Below are positions 1 to 8,049 of a stretch of DNA of 40,132 nt, piece by piece; position 1 is the first letter of the stretch, and every line of letters begins with the position of its first letter. The DNA lies in contig JAIPDS010000014.1 in the NCBI GenBank assembly GCA_021737565.1, positions 1 to 40,132 on the forward strand. The letters run 5' to 3'. The DNA is from Desulfobacteraceae bacterium (GTDB lineage Bacteria > Desulfobacterota > Desulfobacteria > Desulfobacterales > Desulfosalsimonadaceae). The notes below the pieces were generated by a model. The model searched no databases, was not told where the DNA came from, and saw only the letters and a program-made list of their open reading frames with translations. The position numbers and the translations under genes were made by a program.

Positions 1-136
1 TTCAACCGGGCCCTTGGAAGGCACCAACAATAAAATCAAAACCCTGCAAAAACAGGCTTATGGGTTCAGAGATCATCTGTTTTTCAAATTGAAGATTTAT
101 GCACTGCATGAAACAAAGTACGCTTTAGTCGGATGA
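1..136 (+). mobile_element. ISL3-family transposase, C-terminal end (partial)
   Basis: Frame 2 is open from the window edge to a TGA at 134-136. It gives 44 residues containing GPLEGTNNKIKTLQ, AYGFRDHLFFKLKIY and ALHETKYALVG, the conserved tail of the DDE transposase of ISL3-type insertion sequences (the glutamate in PLEGTN belongs to the catalytic triad). The rest of the gene lies left of the window. The element's right end should fall within the next 100 bases or so, but I could not define its terminal inverted repeat. The element therefore sits immediately upstream of prfB. Whether the full copy is intact cannot be told here. Confidence 0.85.
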
Positions 137-143
137 ACCTGAT

Positions 144-171
144 TTGAGATCTTATTCTTTCCGGTTATGAA
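144..171 (+). promoter_or_regulatory. Candidate promoter between the IS end and prfB
   Basis: TTGAGA (144-149) and TATGAA (166-171) are separated by 16 bases, a reasonable sigma-70 arrangement with 4-5 of 6 matches in each box. It lies between the transposase stop and the prfB ribosome binding site (AAGGAGG just before 241), so it could drive prfB and the downstream HD gene. It may lie within the outer end of the insertion sequence. This is a pattern match only. Confidence 0.3.
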
Positions 172-245
172 CCGCCGGGAAAAAGGGTTGATAAGGAACC
201 GGAATTGCTGGTAGATTAAGGTACAAACCGTAAAGGAGGATTTAA

Positions 246-1374
246 ATGTCAGAGGAACTCAGATCGAAAATAGATGAATTTTATAAAAAAACTGAACAGT
301 TAAAGGGGTATCTTTGACGTAGCCGGAAAAGAAAGGCGCCTGGACGAAATAGAGAACCTCATGGCCGAAGAGGGCTTCTGGAACGATCCTGATACGGCCC
401 GCCAGATTCTCCAGGAGCGTTCCAGGTTAAATGAACGCCTGGAAGCCTGGCACGCTCTTTACAAGGAGGTTGAAGACTGCGACACCCTTTTGGAGCTTGC
501 AGAGGAAGAAGATGATGAGGCCACTTATCAGGAAGTAATGAGTAAGACCCGGTCTCTGGAAAAACAGCTCCATGATTTTTCCGTCTCCCTTATGCTGGGC
601 GGCGAGGATGACGGCCGCAATGCCATCGTATCAATTAACGCCGGTGCAGGCGGCACAGAGGCCCAGGACTGGGCAGAGATGCTTTACAGAATGTATCACC
701 GGTGGTGCGAGGAAAAAGGCTACAAAGTCGAAATCATGGACCTGCAGCCCGGAGATGAGGCCGGGATCAAGAGCGTTACCTTTACGGCAAAAGGCAGGCT
801 TGCATTCGGATATCTTAAGGTTGAAACAGGTGTTCACCGTCTGGTGCGGATCTCGCCTTTTAATGCGAGCGGCAAGCGTCATACCTCCTTTGCCTCTGTT
901 TTCGTCTATCCCGAGATAGAAGACGAAATAGTTGTTGATATAGACGAAAAGGATTTGCGGGTGGACACTTATCGCGCCAGCGGCGCGGGCGGACAGCATG
1001 TAAATAAAACCAGCAGCGCGGTGCGCATAACCCATGAGCCGACAGGTATTGTTGTTCAGTGCCAGCAGGAAAAATCCCAGATAAGAAACAGGGAGCTGGC
1101 AATGAAGGTCCTGCGTGCAAGGCTCTATCAGCTTGAAAAGCAGAAGCAGGAGCAGAAAATGCAGGCCATCCATGAAACAAAGGGTGAAATAGCATGGGGG
1201 AACCAGATACGCTCCTATGTGCTTCATCCCTATCAGATGGTAAAGGATCACAGGGTAAACATGGATATAGGCAATGTGGATGCTGTGCTCGACGGGTGGA
1301 TAGATCCGTTTATAGAGGCCGTGCTCCTTTCAGACGTATCGCGCAGCACCTCTCAGGTCAATGAACCCGCTTGA
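246..1374 (+). CDS. prfB: Peptide chain release factor 2, programmed +1 frameshift
   Basis: Recognises UGA/UAA stop codons on the ribosome and releases the finished protein. The gene is read as 246-314, then shifts +1 and continues at 316-1374, giving about 375 residues, close to the family's usual 365. The start is ATG 246, preceded by AAAGGAGGA. Frame 0 reads 23 codons to an in-frame TGA (315-317). The second part carries the stop-recognition tripeptide SPF (in RISPFNASGKRHTSF) and the GGQ peptidyl-hydrolysis motif (in RASGAGGQHVNKT), which together identify RF2 rather than RF1. The 3' end overlaps the next gene by 14 bases, suggesting co-transcription. Expression should be self-limited: when RF2 is scarce the ribosome shifts frame and makes more of it. 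Confidence 0.97.
303..318 (+). promoter_or_regulatory. prfB programmed +1 frameshift site
   Basis: The stretch AAGGGGTATCTTTGAC holds a Shine-Dalgarno-like AAGGGG three bases upstream of CTT, then the slippery CTT followed by TGA C. This is nearly identical to the Escherichia coli prfB site. Slippage of the peptidyl-tRNA from CUU to UUU moves the ribosome into the frame that continues GAC GTA GCC. Low RF2 favours the shift, which makes this an autoregulatory element. Confidence 0.95.
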
Positions 1375-1960
1375 TATTATTAAGAGATATTATGACTCCG
1401 AAAGTCTTGCCTTCAGGGTTCTGATGCGTCATAGCCGGCTGGTGGCCGAGGCTGCGGCGGAAATTGCCGGGCGGGTGCCGCATCTTTTACCTGATGCCGC
1501 ATTTATTTACGAGGCTGCCATGCTTCACGACATAGGAATTCTATATACAGATGCCCCGGAAATAGGGTGTTTTGGAAAGCATCCCTATGTGTGCCACGGT
1601 TATCTTGGACGAAAGCTGCTCGAAAAACACGGCCTGTCTAAACATGCCCTGGTATGCGAACGGCATGTGGGCGGCGGGCTGAGCGCGGCGGATATTAAAG
1701 ACCAGGGTCTTGATCTTCCGGTGCGCGATATGGTGCCGCAAACAGTGGAAGAAAAGATAATCTGTTTTGCAGATTCTTTTTTTTCCAAGACCCCGTCGCC
1801 CGAAGGCAGCAGGCGCACTGTAGAAGAGGCGTTACAATGGTGTAAGTCCCTTGGCACAGAAAAGGCCGAGAGGTTTGACACCTGGCTTAAAACCTTTGGG
1901 AGCCCGGATCAGATCATGATTCGCGTGCAAGCAAGGCCGCAAAACAGATCAGGAATATAG
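1361..1960 (+). CDS. HD-domain phosphohydrolase-like protein
   Basis: A 199-residue protein with an HD-superfamily metal-binding signature: His24 in MRHSR, the HD pair at 56-57 in AMLHDIGI, and further histidines in HPYVCHG and CERHVGGG, with an Asp late in the fold (CFADSFFSK). Such proteins usually hydrolyse nucleotides, cyclic nucleotides or other phosphomonoesters. The substrate cannot be read from the sequence. Its ATG overlaps the end of prfB by 14 bases, so translation is probably coupled. It ends with TAG 11 bases before thiE-thiL. It is compact, with no signal peptide or membrane segment, so it is cytoplasmic. Family assignment is firm; specific function is unknown. Confidence 0.8.
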   Translation: MNPLDIIKRYYDSESLAFRVLMRHSRLVAEAAAEIAGRVPHLLPDAAFIYEAAMLHDIGILYTDAPEIGCFGKHPYVCHGYLGRKLLEKHGLSKHALVCERHVGGGLSAADIKDQGLDLPVRDMVPQTVEEKIICFADSFFSKTPSPEGSRRTVEEALQWCKSLGTEKAERFDTWLKTFGSPDQIMIRVQARPQNRSGI

Positions 1961-1970
1961 AGAAACCGGT

Positions 1971-3569
1971 TTGTATAATTTTAAAGCAGATTTCAGGTTT
2001 TATTTTATAACAGACGATGAAGCTCCGGGGCTAAGCGCCCTGCAGCAGGTTAAGATCGCAGTATCGGCCGGGGCCACTGTTGTTCAGTACAGAAACAAGC
2101 GGTTTTCCCCTGAGGATTTTCCGGAAGTCCTTGAAATACGAAATTTTTGCGTAATCAACCGGGTCTGTTTTATAATAAATGACGATATCGTGCTGGCCCG
2201 GGCAGTAAACGCCGACGGTATTCACCTTGGCCAAAAGGATGCTGATCCGGTCCTTGCCCGCAAAATTCTGGGAAACTGGGCTGTAATAGGCGTATCTGTT
2301 TCAACCACAGGGGAACTTGCCGGAACCGATCTTTCCTGTTGCAATTATATAGGTACAGGCCCTGTTTTCAGCACGTCAACCAAGGCTGACGCCAAACCGG
2401 TAATAGGAATAAGTGGACTGGCCGAAGCAATTGGCCAGTCACCTGTTCCGGTGGTTGCCATAGGAGGCATAACCCCGGATAAGGCACCTGAGTGTTTTAA
2501 GGCCGGGGCTTCGGGGGTTGCAGTGATAAGCGCTGTTACCAGGGCGGCGGACCCGGCGGCCGCAGCCGGCAGTCTTGCAGCAGCCTGCGGCCTTAAGCCT
2601 GTAAAAACCGCCGGGCTCTGGAAGGACGAATTTTCTCTTATCAGCCATATTCTTTCAGGTTTCGGCTCGCAGGATGGTAAGGCCAAAATCCTGCGCGTGG
2701 GCGGCGGGGATGACGCCGCCCTTTTAAGCACTTTAAAAAACCCGGTCATTACATCCGACGCACAGCACGAAGGGGTGCATTTCCGCCGCAGGTGGCAGGC
2801 CATGCAGGAAATAGGTTACAAGGCCGCCGAAATTGCCTTCAGCGATCTTGCGGCATCCTATGCTTCTCCCGTGGCCCTGTTTGTAAACCTGGCCCTTCCC
2901 TCAGATGTTTCCGATGACCAGGTGCTGCAGATATACGAAGGAATTCACGGTTGTCTTGAGGCAAGAGGCGCGGTTCTCGGCGGGGGCAATATCTCGTCTG
3001 CCGGCGTGCTGGGCCTGGATCTTTTTGCTGCAGGCGAGGCTAACCCTGATATTTTCCCCGTGCGCTCCGCAGCCAGGCCCGGATGGGGCCTGTACGTGAC
3101 CGGGCCGCTGGGGCTGGCAAGGGCGGGTCTTGATTGCCTGTCCAGGGGGGATAAGGAGTTTGCCGGGCTGATCCGCGCCTTTACCCGGCCTGCTGCACGT
3201 TTTGATGCAGCTAAGATTCTTGCCAAAAACCGGGTTGAATGTGTTATGGACATAAGCGACGGGCTTGCAGGAGATGCGCTCCATATTGCCAAAGCCTCTG
3301 GGGTGAGCATAAAACTGGATCTTTCCTCCGCGCCTGTCGAGCCTGAGCTTGCCGCGTATTGCGCAAAATACGAAAAGAATTCGCAGGGGGTCATAGCTGC
3401 TGGGGGTGAGGATTACGAACTGCTTTTTGCCTGTCCGGCCGGAATTTTTGATGCTATAAAGCGTCATCTGCCGGATGCTTTCAGGGTTGGAAAATGTATG
3501 CCTTACAAAGGTGCCCGGATTTACGGGCTGCCTGAAGGGATAAGCGGTTACAGGCACGGACAAGCCTGA
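1971..3569 (+). CDS. thiE-thiL: ThiE-ThiL fusion: thiamine-phosphate synthase / thiamine-monophosphate kinase
   Basis: Two consecutive thiamine biosynthesis enzymes in one 532-residue chain. Residues about 8-205 are ThiE, which joins the pyrimidine and thiazole phosphates: FYFITD (10-15), VQYRNK (38-43), GIHLGQ (83-88), the phosphate-binding GTGPVF (128-133) and VAIGGI (162-167). Residues about 215-532 are ThiL, which phosphorylates thiamine monophosphate to the diphosphate cofactor: VGGGDDAALL (243-252), SDAQHEGVHF, MDISDGLAGDALHIA and AGGEDYELLF. The start appears to be TTG 1971, ten residues before the first conserved motif. No better start or strong ribosome site is visible, so this is tentative. 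No TPP riboswitch was seen upstream; expression probably comes from the prfB-HD transcript. Confidence 0.92.
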   Translation: MYNFKADFRFYFITDDEAPGLSALQQVKIAVSAGATVVQYRNKRFSPEDFPEVLEIRNFCVINRVCFIINDDIVLARAVNADGIHLGQKDADPVLARKILGNWAVIGVSVSTTGELAGTDLSCCNYIGTGPVFSTSTKADAKPVIGISGLAEAIGQSPVPVVAIGGITPDKAPECFKAGASGVAVISAVTRAADPAAAAGSLAAACGLKPVKTAGLWKDEFSLISHILSGFGSQDGKAKILRVGGGDDAALLSTLKNPVITSDAQHEGVHFRRRWQAMQEIGYKAAEIAFSDLAASYASPVALFVNLALPSDVSDDQVLQIYEGIHGCLEARGAVLGGGNISSAGVLGLDLFAAGEANPDIFPVRSAARPGWGLYVTGPLGLARAGLDCLSRGDKEFAGLIRAFTRPAARFDAAKILAKNRVECVMDISDGLAGDALHIAKASGVSIKLDLSSAPVEPELAAYCAKYEKNSQGVIAAGGEDYELLFACPAGIFDAIKRHLPDAFRVGKCMPYKGARIYGLPEGISGYRHGQA

Positions 3570-3603
3570 TAATAGCAGATTATAATATGGAGAGATTTCG
3601 AAT

Positions 3604-4047
3604 ATGAAATATTCACAGGCAGTTTTGGGGCGGGTGTTTGTGCTGAGGCTTGAAGACGGGGACGTGGTGCATGAATGTATAGAGAACTTTGCCGCTGAAA
3701 ATGATGTTCATGCCGCAGCTGTTGTAATGCTGGGCGGGGCGGACAGCGGAAGTCGCCTGGTGACGGGACCTGAGCAGGGCAGGGCGGAGAAAATCGTCCC
3801 CATGATCAGCATGCTTGAAGATGTTTATGAAGCCGCCGGGGTGGGCACTGTTTTTCCGGATGAATCAGGAAAAACAGTACTTCACATGCACATGGCGTGC
3901 GGCAGAAAAGACGACTCAGTTACCGGCTGCGTGCGTGCCGGGGTGAAGGTCTGGCATGTAATGGAGGCAGTGGTGATTGAACTGAGCCAAACCGATGCCA
4001 AACGGGTCTGTGACAGCCAAACCGGTTTTGCTCTGCTTGAGCCATAG
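3604..4047 (+). CDS. PPC/DUF296-domain protein
   Basis: A 147-residue protein matching the plant-and-prokaryote-conserved (PPC, DUF296) domain across nearly its whole length. It shows the metal-binding core HMHMACGRKDD followed by GCVRAGVKVWHVMEAVV, as in other prokaryotic members. In plants the domain is joined to AT-hook DNA-binding motifs; no AT hook is present here. Prokaryotic members form trimers and their role is poorly defined. GAGAG lies shortly before ATG 3604. It stands between the thiamine gene and manC, each separated by about 30 bases, so it is likely part of the same transcript. Function is not known. Confidence 0.8.
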   Translation: MKYSQAVLGRVFVLRLEDGDVVHECIENFAAENDVHAAAVVMLGGADSGSRLVTGPEQGRAEKIVPMISMLEDVYEAAGVGTVFPDESGKTVLHMHMACGRKDDSVTGCVRAGVKVWHVMEAVVIELSQTDAKRVCDSQTGFALLEP

Positions 4048-4074
4048 GTAGAATTGTTTGAAAGGAGAAGCCGG

Positions 4075-5460
4075 ATGATAATACCTGTTGTACTTGCGGG
4101 GGGCTCCGGAACCAGACTGTGGCCGATGTCCCGGCAGATGTTTCCGAAACAGCTTCTGCGGCTGACACAAAGCCGTACAATGCTGCAGCAGACTCTTTTG
4201 CGGGTTGCAGGTATAGAAAACTCTGCGCCTGCCTTGCTGATCTGCAACAGGGAGCATCGTTATCCGATTGCCGAACAGATAAAAGAACTGGGCAATTGTC
4301 TGGAGCCCGAGATGATCCTGGAACCCGCGGGCAGAAATACCGCCCCCGCGGTAACGGTGGCAGCAATAAGGGCGCTTTGCAAAGATCCTGAAGCAAGGAT
4401 TCTGGTGCTTCCGGCAGACCATCTGATTACCGATAATGATGCATTCCGCAATGCAGTATATGCGGCGGATTTTTATGCCGCCAGGGGCTATCTGATTACA
4501 TTCGGGGTGATTCCCGATTCCCCCGAGACCGGCTATGGGTATATCCGCAAGGGCGCGGCCCTTGATAGTGCGGAAGGTGGGCAAAGCAGCCCGGAGGCTT
4601 ACGCAATCGAGGAGTTTGTTGAAAAACCAGACTTAAAGACTGCCGAAAAATACGTTGCCTCGGGCAGTTTCTGCTGGAACAGCGGAATGTTTATGTTTAA
4701 GGCAAAAGATGTCTATGAAGAGCTTAAACGTTTTGCCCCTGGCATTGTTTCCGCCGCCAGACGGGCATGGGAGCAAGGCGTCGTTGAGCAGGGGGCAATG
4801 TGCCTGGACAGGGAAGCATTTAAGGGGTGTCCTTCGGATTCCATAGATTACGCTGTCATGGAAAAGACTAAAAAGGGCGCCATGATCCCGTTTCAGGCGG
4901 GCTGGAGTGATCTTGGATCTTGGGCGGCCATGTGGGAGGCGGGAGAAAAAGACGGGGACGGAAATGTTATAAAAGGCGAGGTAATAGCCCGGGTGATGAA
5001 AAACAGTCTTGTTTTTTCAGACCATCGCCTGGTTGCCGTGCTCGGCATGGAGGACGGCATCGTGGTCGATACACGGGATGCTCTTTTGGTGGCGGGGCGT
5101 TCTTTTGCCCAGGAGGTAAAATCCGTGGTATCAGCCCTAAAACAAGACGGCCGCAAAGAGGCCTTATGCCATGAGCATTCTTATATGGTATGGGGTTGGG
5201 AGGCCCGGATCGCGGAAAACAAAAACCATGTGATACGCAGACTTAACATTAAGCCCTCAGCGCTGATGGAGCATACCTGTCCCGAAGGACGGAAGCTTCA
5301 CTGGACGGTGATTTCCGGCACAGGGCGCATGGAGCAAAACGGTTCTGCTTTTGATGTTCAAAAGGGGGTTGTCATCGAGGTGGCCCCGCAGGGTCCGGTT
5401 AAACTTGAAAATACTGGCAAGGAGGTCTTGGAGATAATCGAGGTGGGGTTTTGTGCCTAA
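4075..5460 (+). CDS. manC: Mannose-1-phosphate guanylyltransferase with degenerate isomerase-like C-terminus
   Basis: Makes GDP-mannose from GTP and mannose 1-phosphate for surface polysaccharides. The 461-residue product begins with the nucleotide-binding signature VVLAGGSGTRLWPMSR, followed by FPKQLL, FVEKP, SGSFCWNSGMF and IDYAVMEKT, typical of the type II ManC/CpsB/AlgA family. ATG 4075 is chosen because AAAGGAGA ends six bases upstream; a TTG at 4054 is in frame but has no ribosome site. Family members usually carry a phosphomannose isomerase cupin at the C-terminus with a Gln-x-His-x-His-type metal site. Here that stretch reads LMEHTCPEGRKLHWTVISG, without the histidine cluster, and the chain stops soon after LEIIEVGF, before the usual final Arg/Tyr-Gly-Arg segment. 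Isomerase activity is therefore doubtful. Confidence 0.9.
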   Translation: MIIPVVLAGGSGTRLWPMSRQMFPKQLLRLTQSRTMLQQTLLRVAGIENSAPALLICNREHRYPIAEQIKELGNCLEPEMILEPAGRNTAPAVTVAAIRALCKDPEARILVLPADHLITDNDAFRNAVYAADFYAARGYLITFGVIPDSPETGYGYIRKGAALDSAEGGQSSPEAYAIEEFVEKPDLKTAEKYVASGSFCWNSGMFMFKAKDVYEELKRFAPGIVSAARRAWEQGVVEQGAMCLDREAFKGCPSDSIDYAVMEKTKKGAMIPFQAGWSDLGSWAAMWEAGEKDGDGNVIKGEVIARVMKNSLVFSDHRLVAVLGMEDGIVVDTRDALLVAGRSFAQEVKSVVSALKQDGRKEALCHEHSYMVWGWEARIAENKNHVIRRLNIKPSALMEHTCPEGRKLHWTVISGTGRMEQNGSAFDVQKGVVIEVAPQGPVKLENTGKEVLEIIEVGFCA

Positions 5461-5519
5461 AATTTTAAATCCGGGGCCGGGGTCGGCGTTTTTCGGGTTT
5501 TAATAAGGGAAGAGTCGCT

Positions 5520-5885
5520 ATGGCAGGCAAAGAAGAAAATCTCAGCAAGATATTTGATAAAAAGGATTTTTTTGACAGGGTGGAAAACGATTTTGAACTG
5601 GCACGGCAGCTCGGGGAGATGTTTATTGATGAGACCCGTCAAACAATGGATTTAATCCGTGACCTTATTGAACAAAAGGACGCAGACGGCATAAGGCACG
5701 CGGCTCATTCGCTCAAGGGCGCTTCGGCCAATCTTTCTGCGCTTCGGCTGCGGCGGATTACCGCGGATCTTGAGCAGGCGGCAAAAGAAAACAAGCTTCT
5801 TCTTGCTGCGGAAATTTTTTCGATGCTGGAAGATGAAGTGGCAAATTTTACAGCCGAACTTGAGCGTCATGTACTGGGTTGCTGA
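5520..5885 (+). CDS. Histidine phosphotransfer (HPt) domain protein
   Basis: A 121-residue, all-helical single-domain protein. The phosphoryl-accepting histidine is His63 in AAHSLKGASANLSALRL, the standard HPt motif. Such proteins carry phosphate between the receiver of a hybrid kinase and a second receiver or output regulator. The hybrid histidine kinase at 8776-10977 lacks its own HPt domain, so this is a natural candidate partner, though the two are not in one operon. It is preceded by AAGGGAAGAG and ATG 5520. Its 3' end overlaps the convergent Ser/Thr kinase gene by 19 bases. Identity as HPt is firm; partner assignment is inferred. Confidence 0.88.
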   Translation: MAGKEENLSKIFDKKDFFDRVENDFELARQLGEMFIDETRQTMDLIRDLIEQKDADGIRHAAHSLKGASANLSALRLRRITADLEQAAKENKLLLAAEIFSMLEDEVANFTAELERHVLGC

Positions 5886-7855
5886 ATTTTTCCGTATTTT
5901 TCAAGGCAGGGACCGATCGGCCAGGGCTGCTTTTTAAACCATTCCTGATGGTGCATGGCATAAAAGGCCCGGTCAAAAACAAAAGAGAGCAGAAAGTCTG
6001 CTCCCGCCTGGCCGGGGCCGGAGAGGCGGTTTCCGGCATGATGCAGGTGTTCCTGACGGTATTTGTGCCGGGCTATAAGGCTTAAAATCTGCGCGGTTGC
6101 ATTTGACTGTCCGGCGGATGCCGGCTGTTTTGATCTGTGCCTTTTTATGATTCCCGCCACAGCCGCATGGGAGGCCCCAAGAATTTGATCCCTCTGGCGG
6201 TTCATTTCCGGGCTTTTTTTGAGAAGAAAGCCAATATGGGTTTTAATAAGCTTGTGTTCCTTTTTTGTCTCCTTGCGGAGCAATTCCTTTAAATGGACAG
6301 GGAGTTCCATTTCCAGGGCCGAAAGTCTGCCGGCAAAAACCCTTGTGTTTTCTTTAAATTCATTTATCGCCGTTTCCCAGAATCTGGCTGAGATGGTTTT
6401 GTATATCGACATCTGGCCGGTTATATCTTTGGGACCGTGTTTTTTTGCCCTCATGATTTCCGGCATCAGGCGGGCTGTTTTGGGAAACAGCAGTCTGCCC
6501 GTGATAACGTTAAACATTATACCCACGGCAGCATACCAGTCCTGCATGTAGAATATGCGGCCGAGTTGTCCCGGGTAAAGTGCTTCAAGCAGTTTGTTTG
6601 AAAAAAGGTGCGAGGGGGTTGCATATGCAGGCGTGCCCGCAAGAAGCGGCTGGCCCGGTGGCCGGCCCGGATCGAAGCACACCGCTGTTTCAAGGTCGAT
6701 AAGGCCGAAGCCATAGACTTCCGGATTTGCCAGTATGTGATCGGCCGCGTCAAGATGCCTGTCAATATACATGTTGTCCGGCTTTAAGTCCCTTAAGGCA
6801 AGATTTCTTTCTTTTAACTGGAAGAGCAGTTCGAGAACATTGATGATGATTCCTTTTATTCTGGCGCGATTGGACTCAAAGTTTTTCTGTTTAACTTGTT
6901 TGTGAACCGTGAAATAAATTTTTTGGACACTCTGCTTGTTTTTGCTTATCACCAGGCCGGCACGTGAATTAAGCTCGCTGCGGAAATTTTCGGGGATCGC
7001 GCTTGTCTGGATATCGGGTTGAAGCCCGGCCAGGAAGAAAAAGAACCATTCCTTCCATCTGTATTCGGGTATTGAAAGGTTTTTGCCGTATTTTTCAGCA
7101 AGGAGCCTTGCTTCGTTTTCATATTCTGAAAAAATTTTTCGAAGCTCCAGGTATACCGGATAGTTTTCCTCTCCATAAAGCGCTTCAAAGGCGTTGGGGT
7201 CCTCAAAAGCTTCGGGCAGGTTCTTTAATATATCGTTTCTTACCCGGTCCCTGAGACGATGCATGGATTCAACCACCTGGTTAAAAAACATGTGATCGGA
7301 TAGGTTCATGAAGAAAACAAAACTTCCCCCGATTTTTAAGTACTGCTGCAGCCCGGGTCTTCTGGTAAGCTGGTTGATATAAGCATCCTCTGCTTCCTCT
7401 GGCGGGCGCTCATCTGAGAATTTCAGAAACGGCACCATTTTCAGGATTGCCTCCAGCCTTGGAAACACGCAGGCGATTTCGGGGGAAAGCCGGTTTACAA
7501 TTCTGTGCTCTCTGCGGATGGATTTCAGGTATTCGGAAAAATCGGTTATCGGAGTGGGAGGAATTTTGATAACCAGGGGGTCGTCGTAGATCACCTTGTA
7601 ACAAGCGCTTTTGCTGCCCACCTGTTCGCCTATGGGCTGAACACTCATTCTTCTGTTTTTTTCGCGCCCGTTGCTTTTTACCCTGAATTCGTACACGGAG
7701 GTTTTGGATGAATCTTCGGATACCCTGTATGCTTTTGCGGAATCCGCCTCCTTTCCCGCCCCCAGGGTCTGAAGGACGTACAGATCCAGAAAAAATTCTA
7801 TGATCGGTTTTATGTCTTCGTGCGGTTTGGCCATTTTGATCCGTTTATGAGGCAC
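5867..7855 (-). CDS. Divergent eukaryotic-like Ser/Thr protein kinase
   Basis: A 662-residue protein with an atypical protein-kinase fold. Visible landmarks are the ATP-anchoring Lys97 in LVIKIPP, helix-C Glu116 in RREHRIV, the catalytic loop LALRDLKPDN with Asp356 and Asn361, the metal-binding Asp387 in LIDLET, an activation-segment motif GTPAYATPS (407-415) and an F-helix Asp in MQDWYAAVG. The canonical HRD reads LRD and DFG reads DLE, yet the catalytic Lys and Asp residues remain, so activity is plausible. About 240 residues, far more than usual, separate helix C from the catalytic loop, suggesting a large insertion. The C-terminal 200 residues are basic and unrecognised. No membrane segment. 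The start may be GTG 7855 or ATG 7834; neither has a strong ribosome site. It is divergent from the FHA gene. Confidence 0.8.
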   Translation of the reverse strand: MPHKRIKMAKPHEDIKPIIEFFLDLYVLQTLGAGKEADSAKAYRVSEDSSKTSVYEFRVKSNGREKNRRMSVQPIGEQVGSKSACYKVIYDDPLVIKIPPTPITDFSEYLKSIRREHRIVNRLSPEIACVFPRLEAILKMVPFLKFSDERPPEEAEDAYINQLTRRPGLQQYLKIGGSFVFFMNLSDHMFFNQVVESMHRLRDRVRNDILKNLPEAFEDPNAFEALYGEENYPVYLELRKIFSEYENEARLLAEKYGKNLSIPEYRWKEWFFFFLAGLQPDIQTSAIPENFRSELNSRAGLVISKNKQSVQKIYFTVHKQVKQKNFESNRARIKGIIINVLELLFQLKERNLALRDLKPDNMYIDRHLDAADHILANPEVYGFGLIDLETAVCFDPGRPPGQPLLAGTPAYATPSHLFSNKLLEALYPGQLGRIFYMQDWYAAVGIMFNVITGRLLFPKTARLMPEIMRAKKHGPKDITGQMSIYKTISARFWETAINEFKENTRVFAGRLSALEMELPVHLKELLRKETKKEHKLIKTHIGFLLKKSPEMNRQRDQILGASHAAVAGIIKRHRSKQPASAGQSNATAQILSLIARHKYRQEHLHHAGNRLSGPGQAGADFLLSFVFDRAFYAMHHQEWFKKQPWPIGPCLEKYGKIQQPST

Positions 7856-7882
7856 CCGGAAAAGATTCTATACGATAGCTTT

Positions 7883-7901
7883 TTGACGGCAGTCGCGTCA
7901 A
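7883..7901. promoter_or_regulatory. Inverted repeat between the kinase and FHA genes
   Basis: TTGACG (7883-7888) and CGTCAA (7896-7901) are perfect inverted arms around a 7-base centre, in the 194-base gap between divergent start codons. The position suits an operator affecting the kinase gene, whose start is about 30 bases away. No regulator can be named. Confidence 0.35.
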
Positions 7902-7914
7902 CGAGATTTTCATA

Positions 7915-7943
7915 TTGATTTTCAAATGCGGCCGTTCTATAAA
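7915..7943 (+). promoter_or_regulatory. Candidate sigma-70 promoter for the FHA-histidine kinase pair
   Basis: TTGATT (7915-7920) is followed after exactly 17 bases by TATAAA (7938-7943), within an AT-rich stretch. It lies about 105 bases before the FHA start at 8050, pointing into the FHA and hybrid kinase genes. Confidence 0.5.
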
Positions 7944-8049
7944 ATATAATATAACAGGTTGAATATTGAGCCCAATTTTGCGAATTCCGCTGCGGCCAAT
8001 GTTCCTGCATTATCGCAATGAAGCAAATGAACGTATATGAAGGGTTAAT

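Noticed and set aside
631-1251. 206-codon minus-strand frame opposite prfB
   Set aside because: Antisense shadow of prfB, which is unmistakable; no supporting signal.
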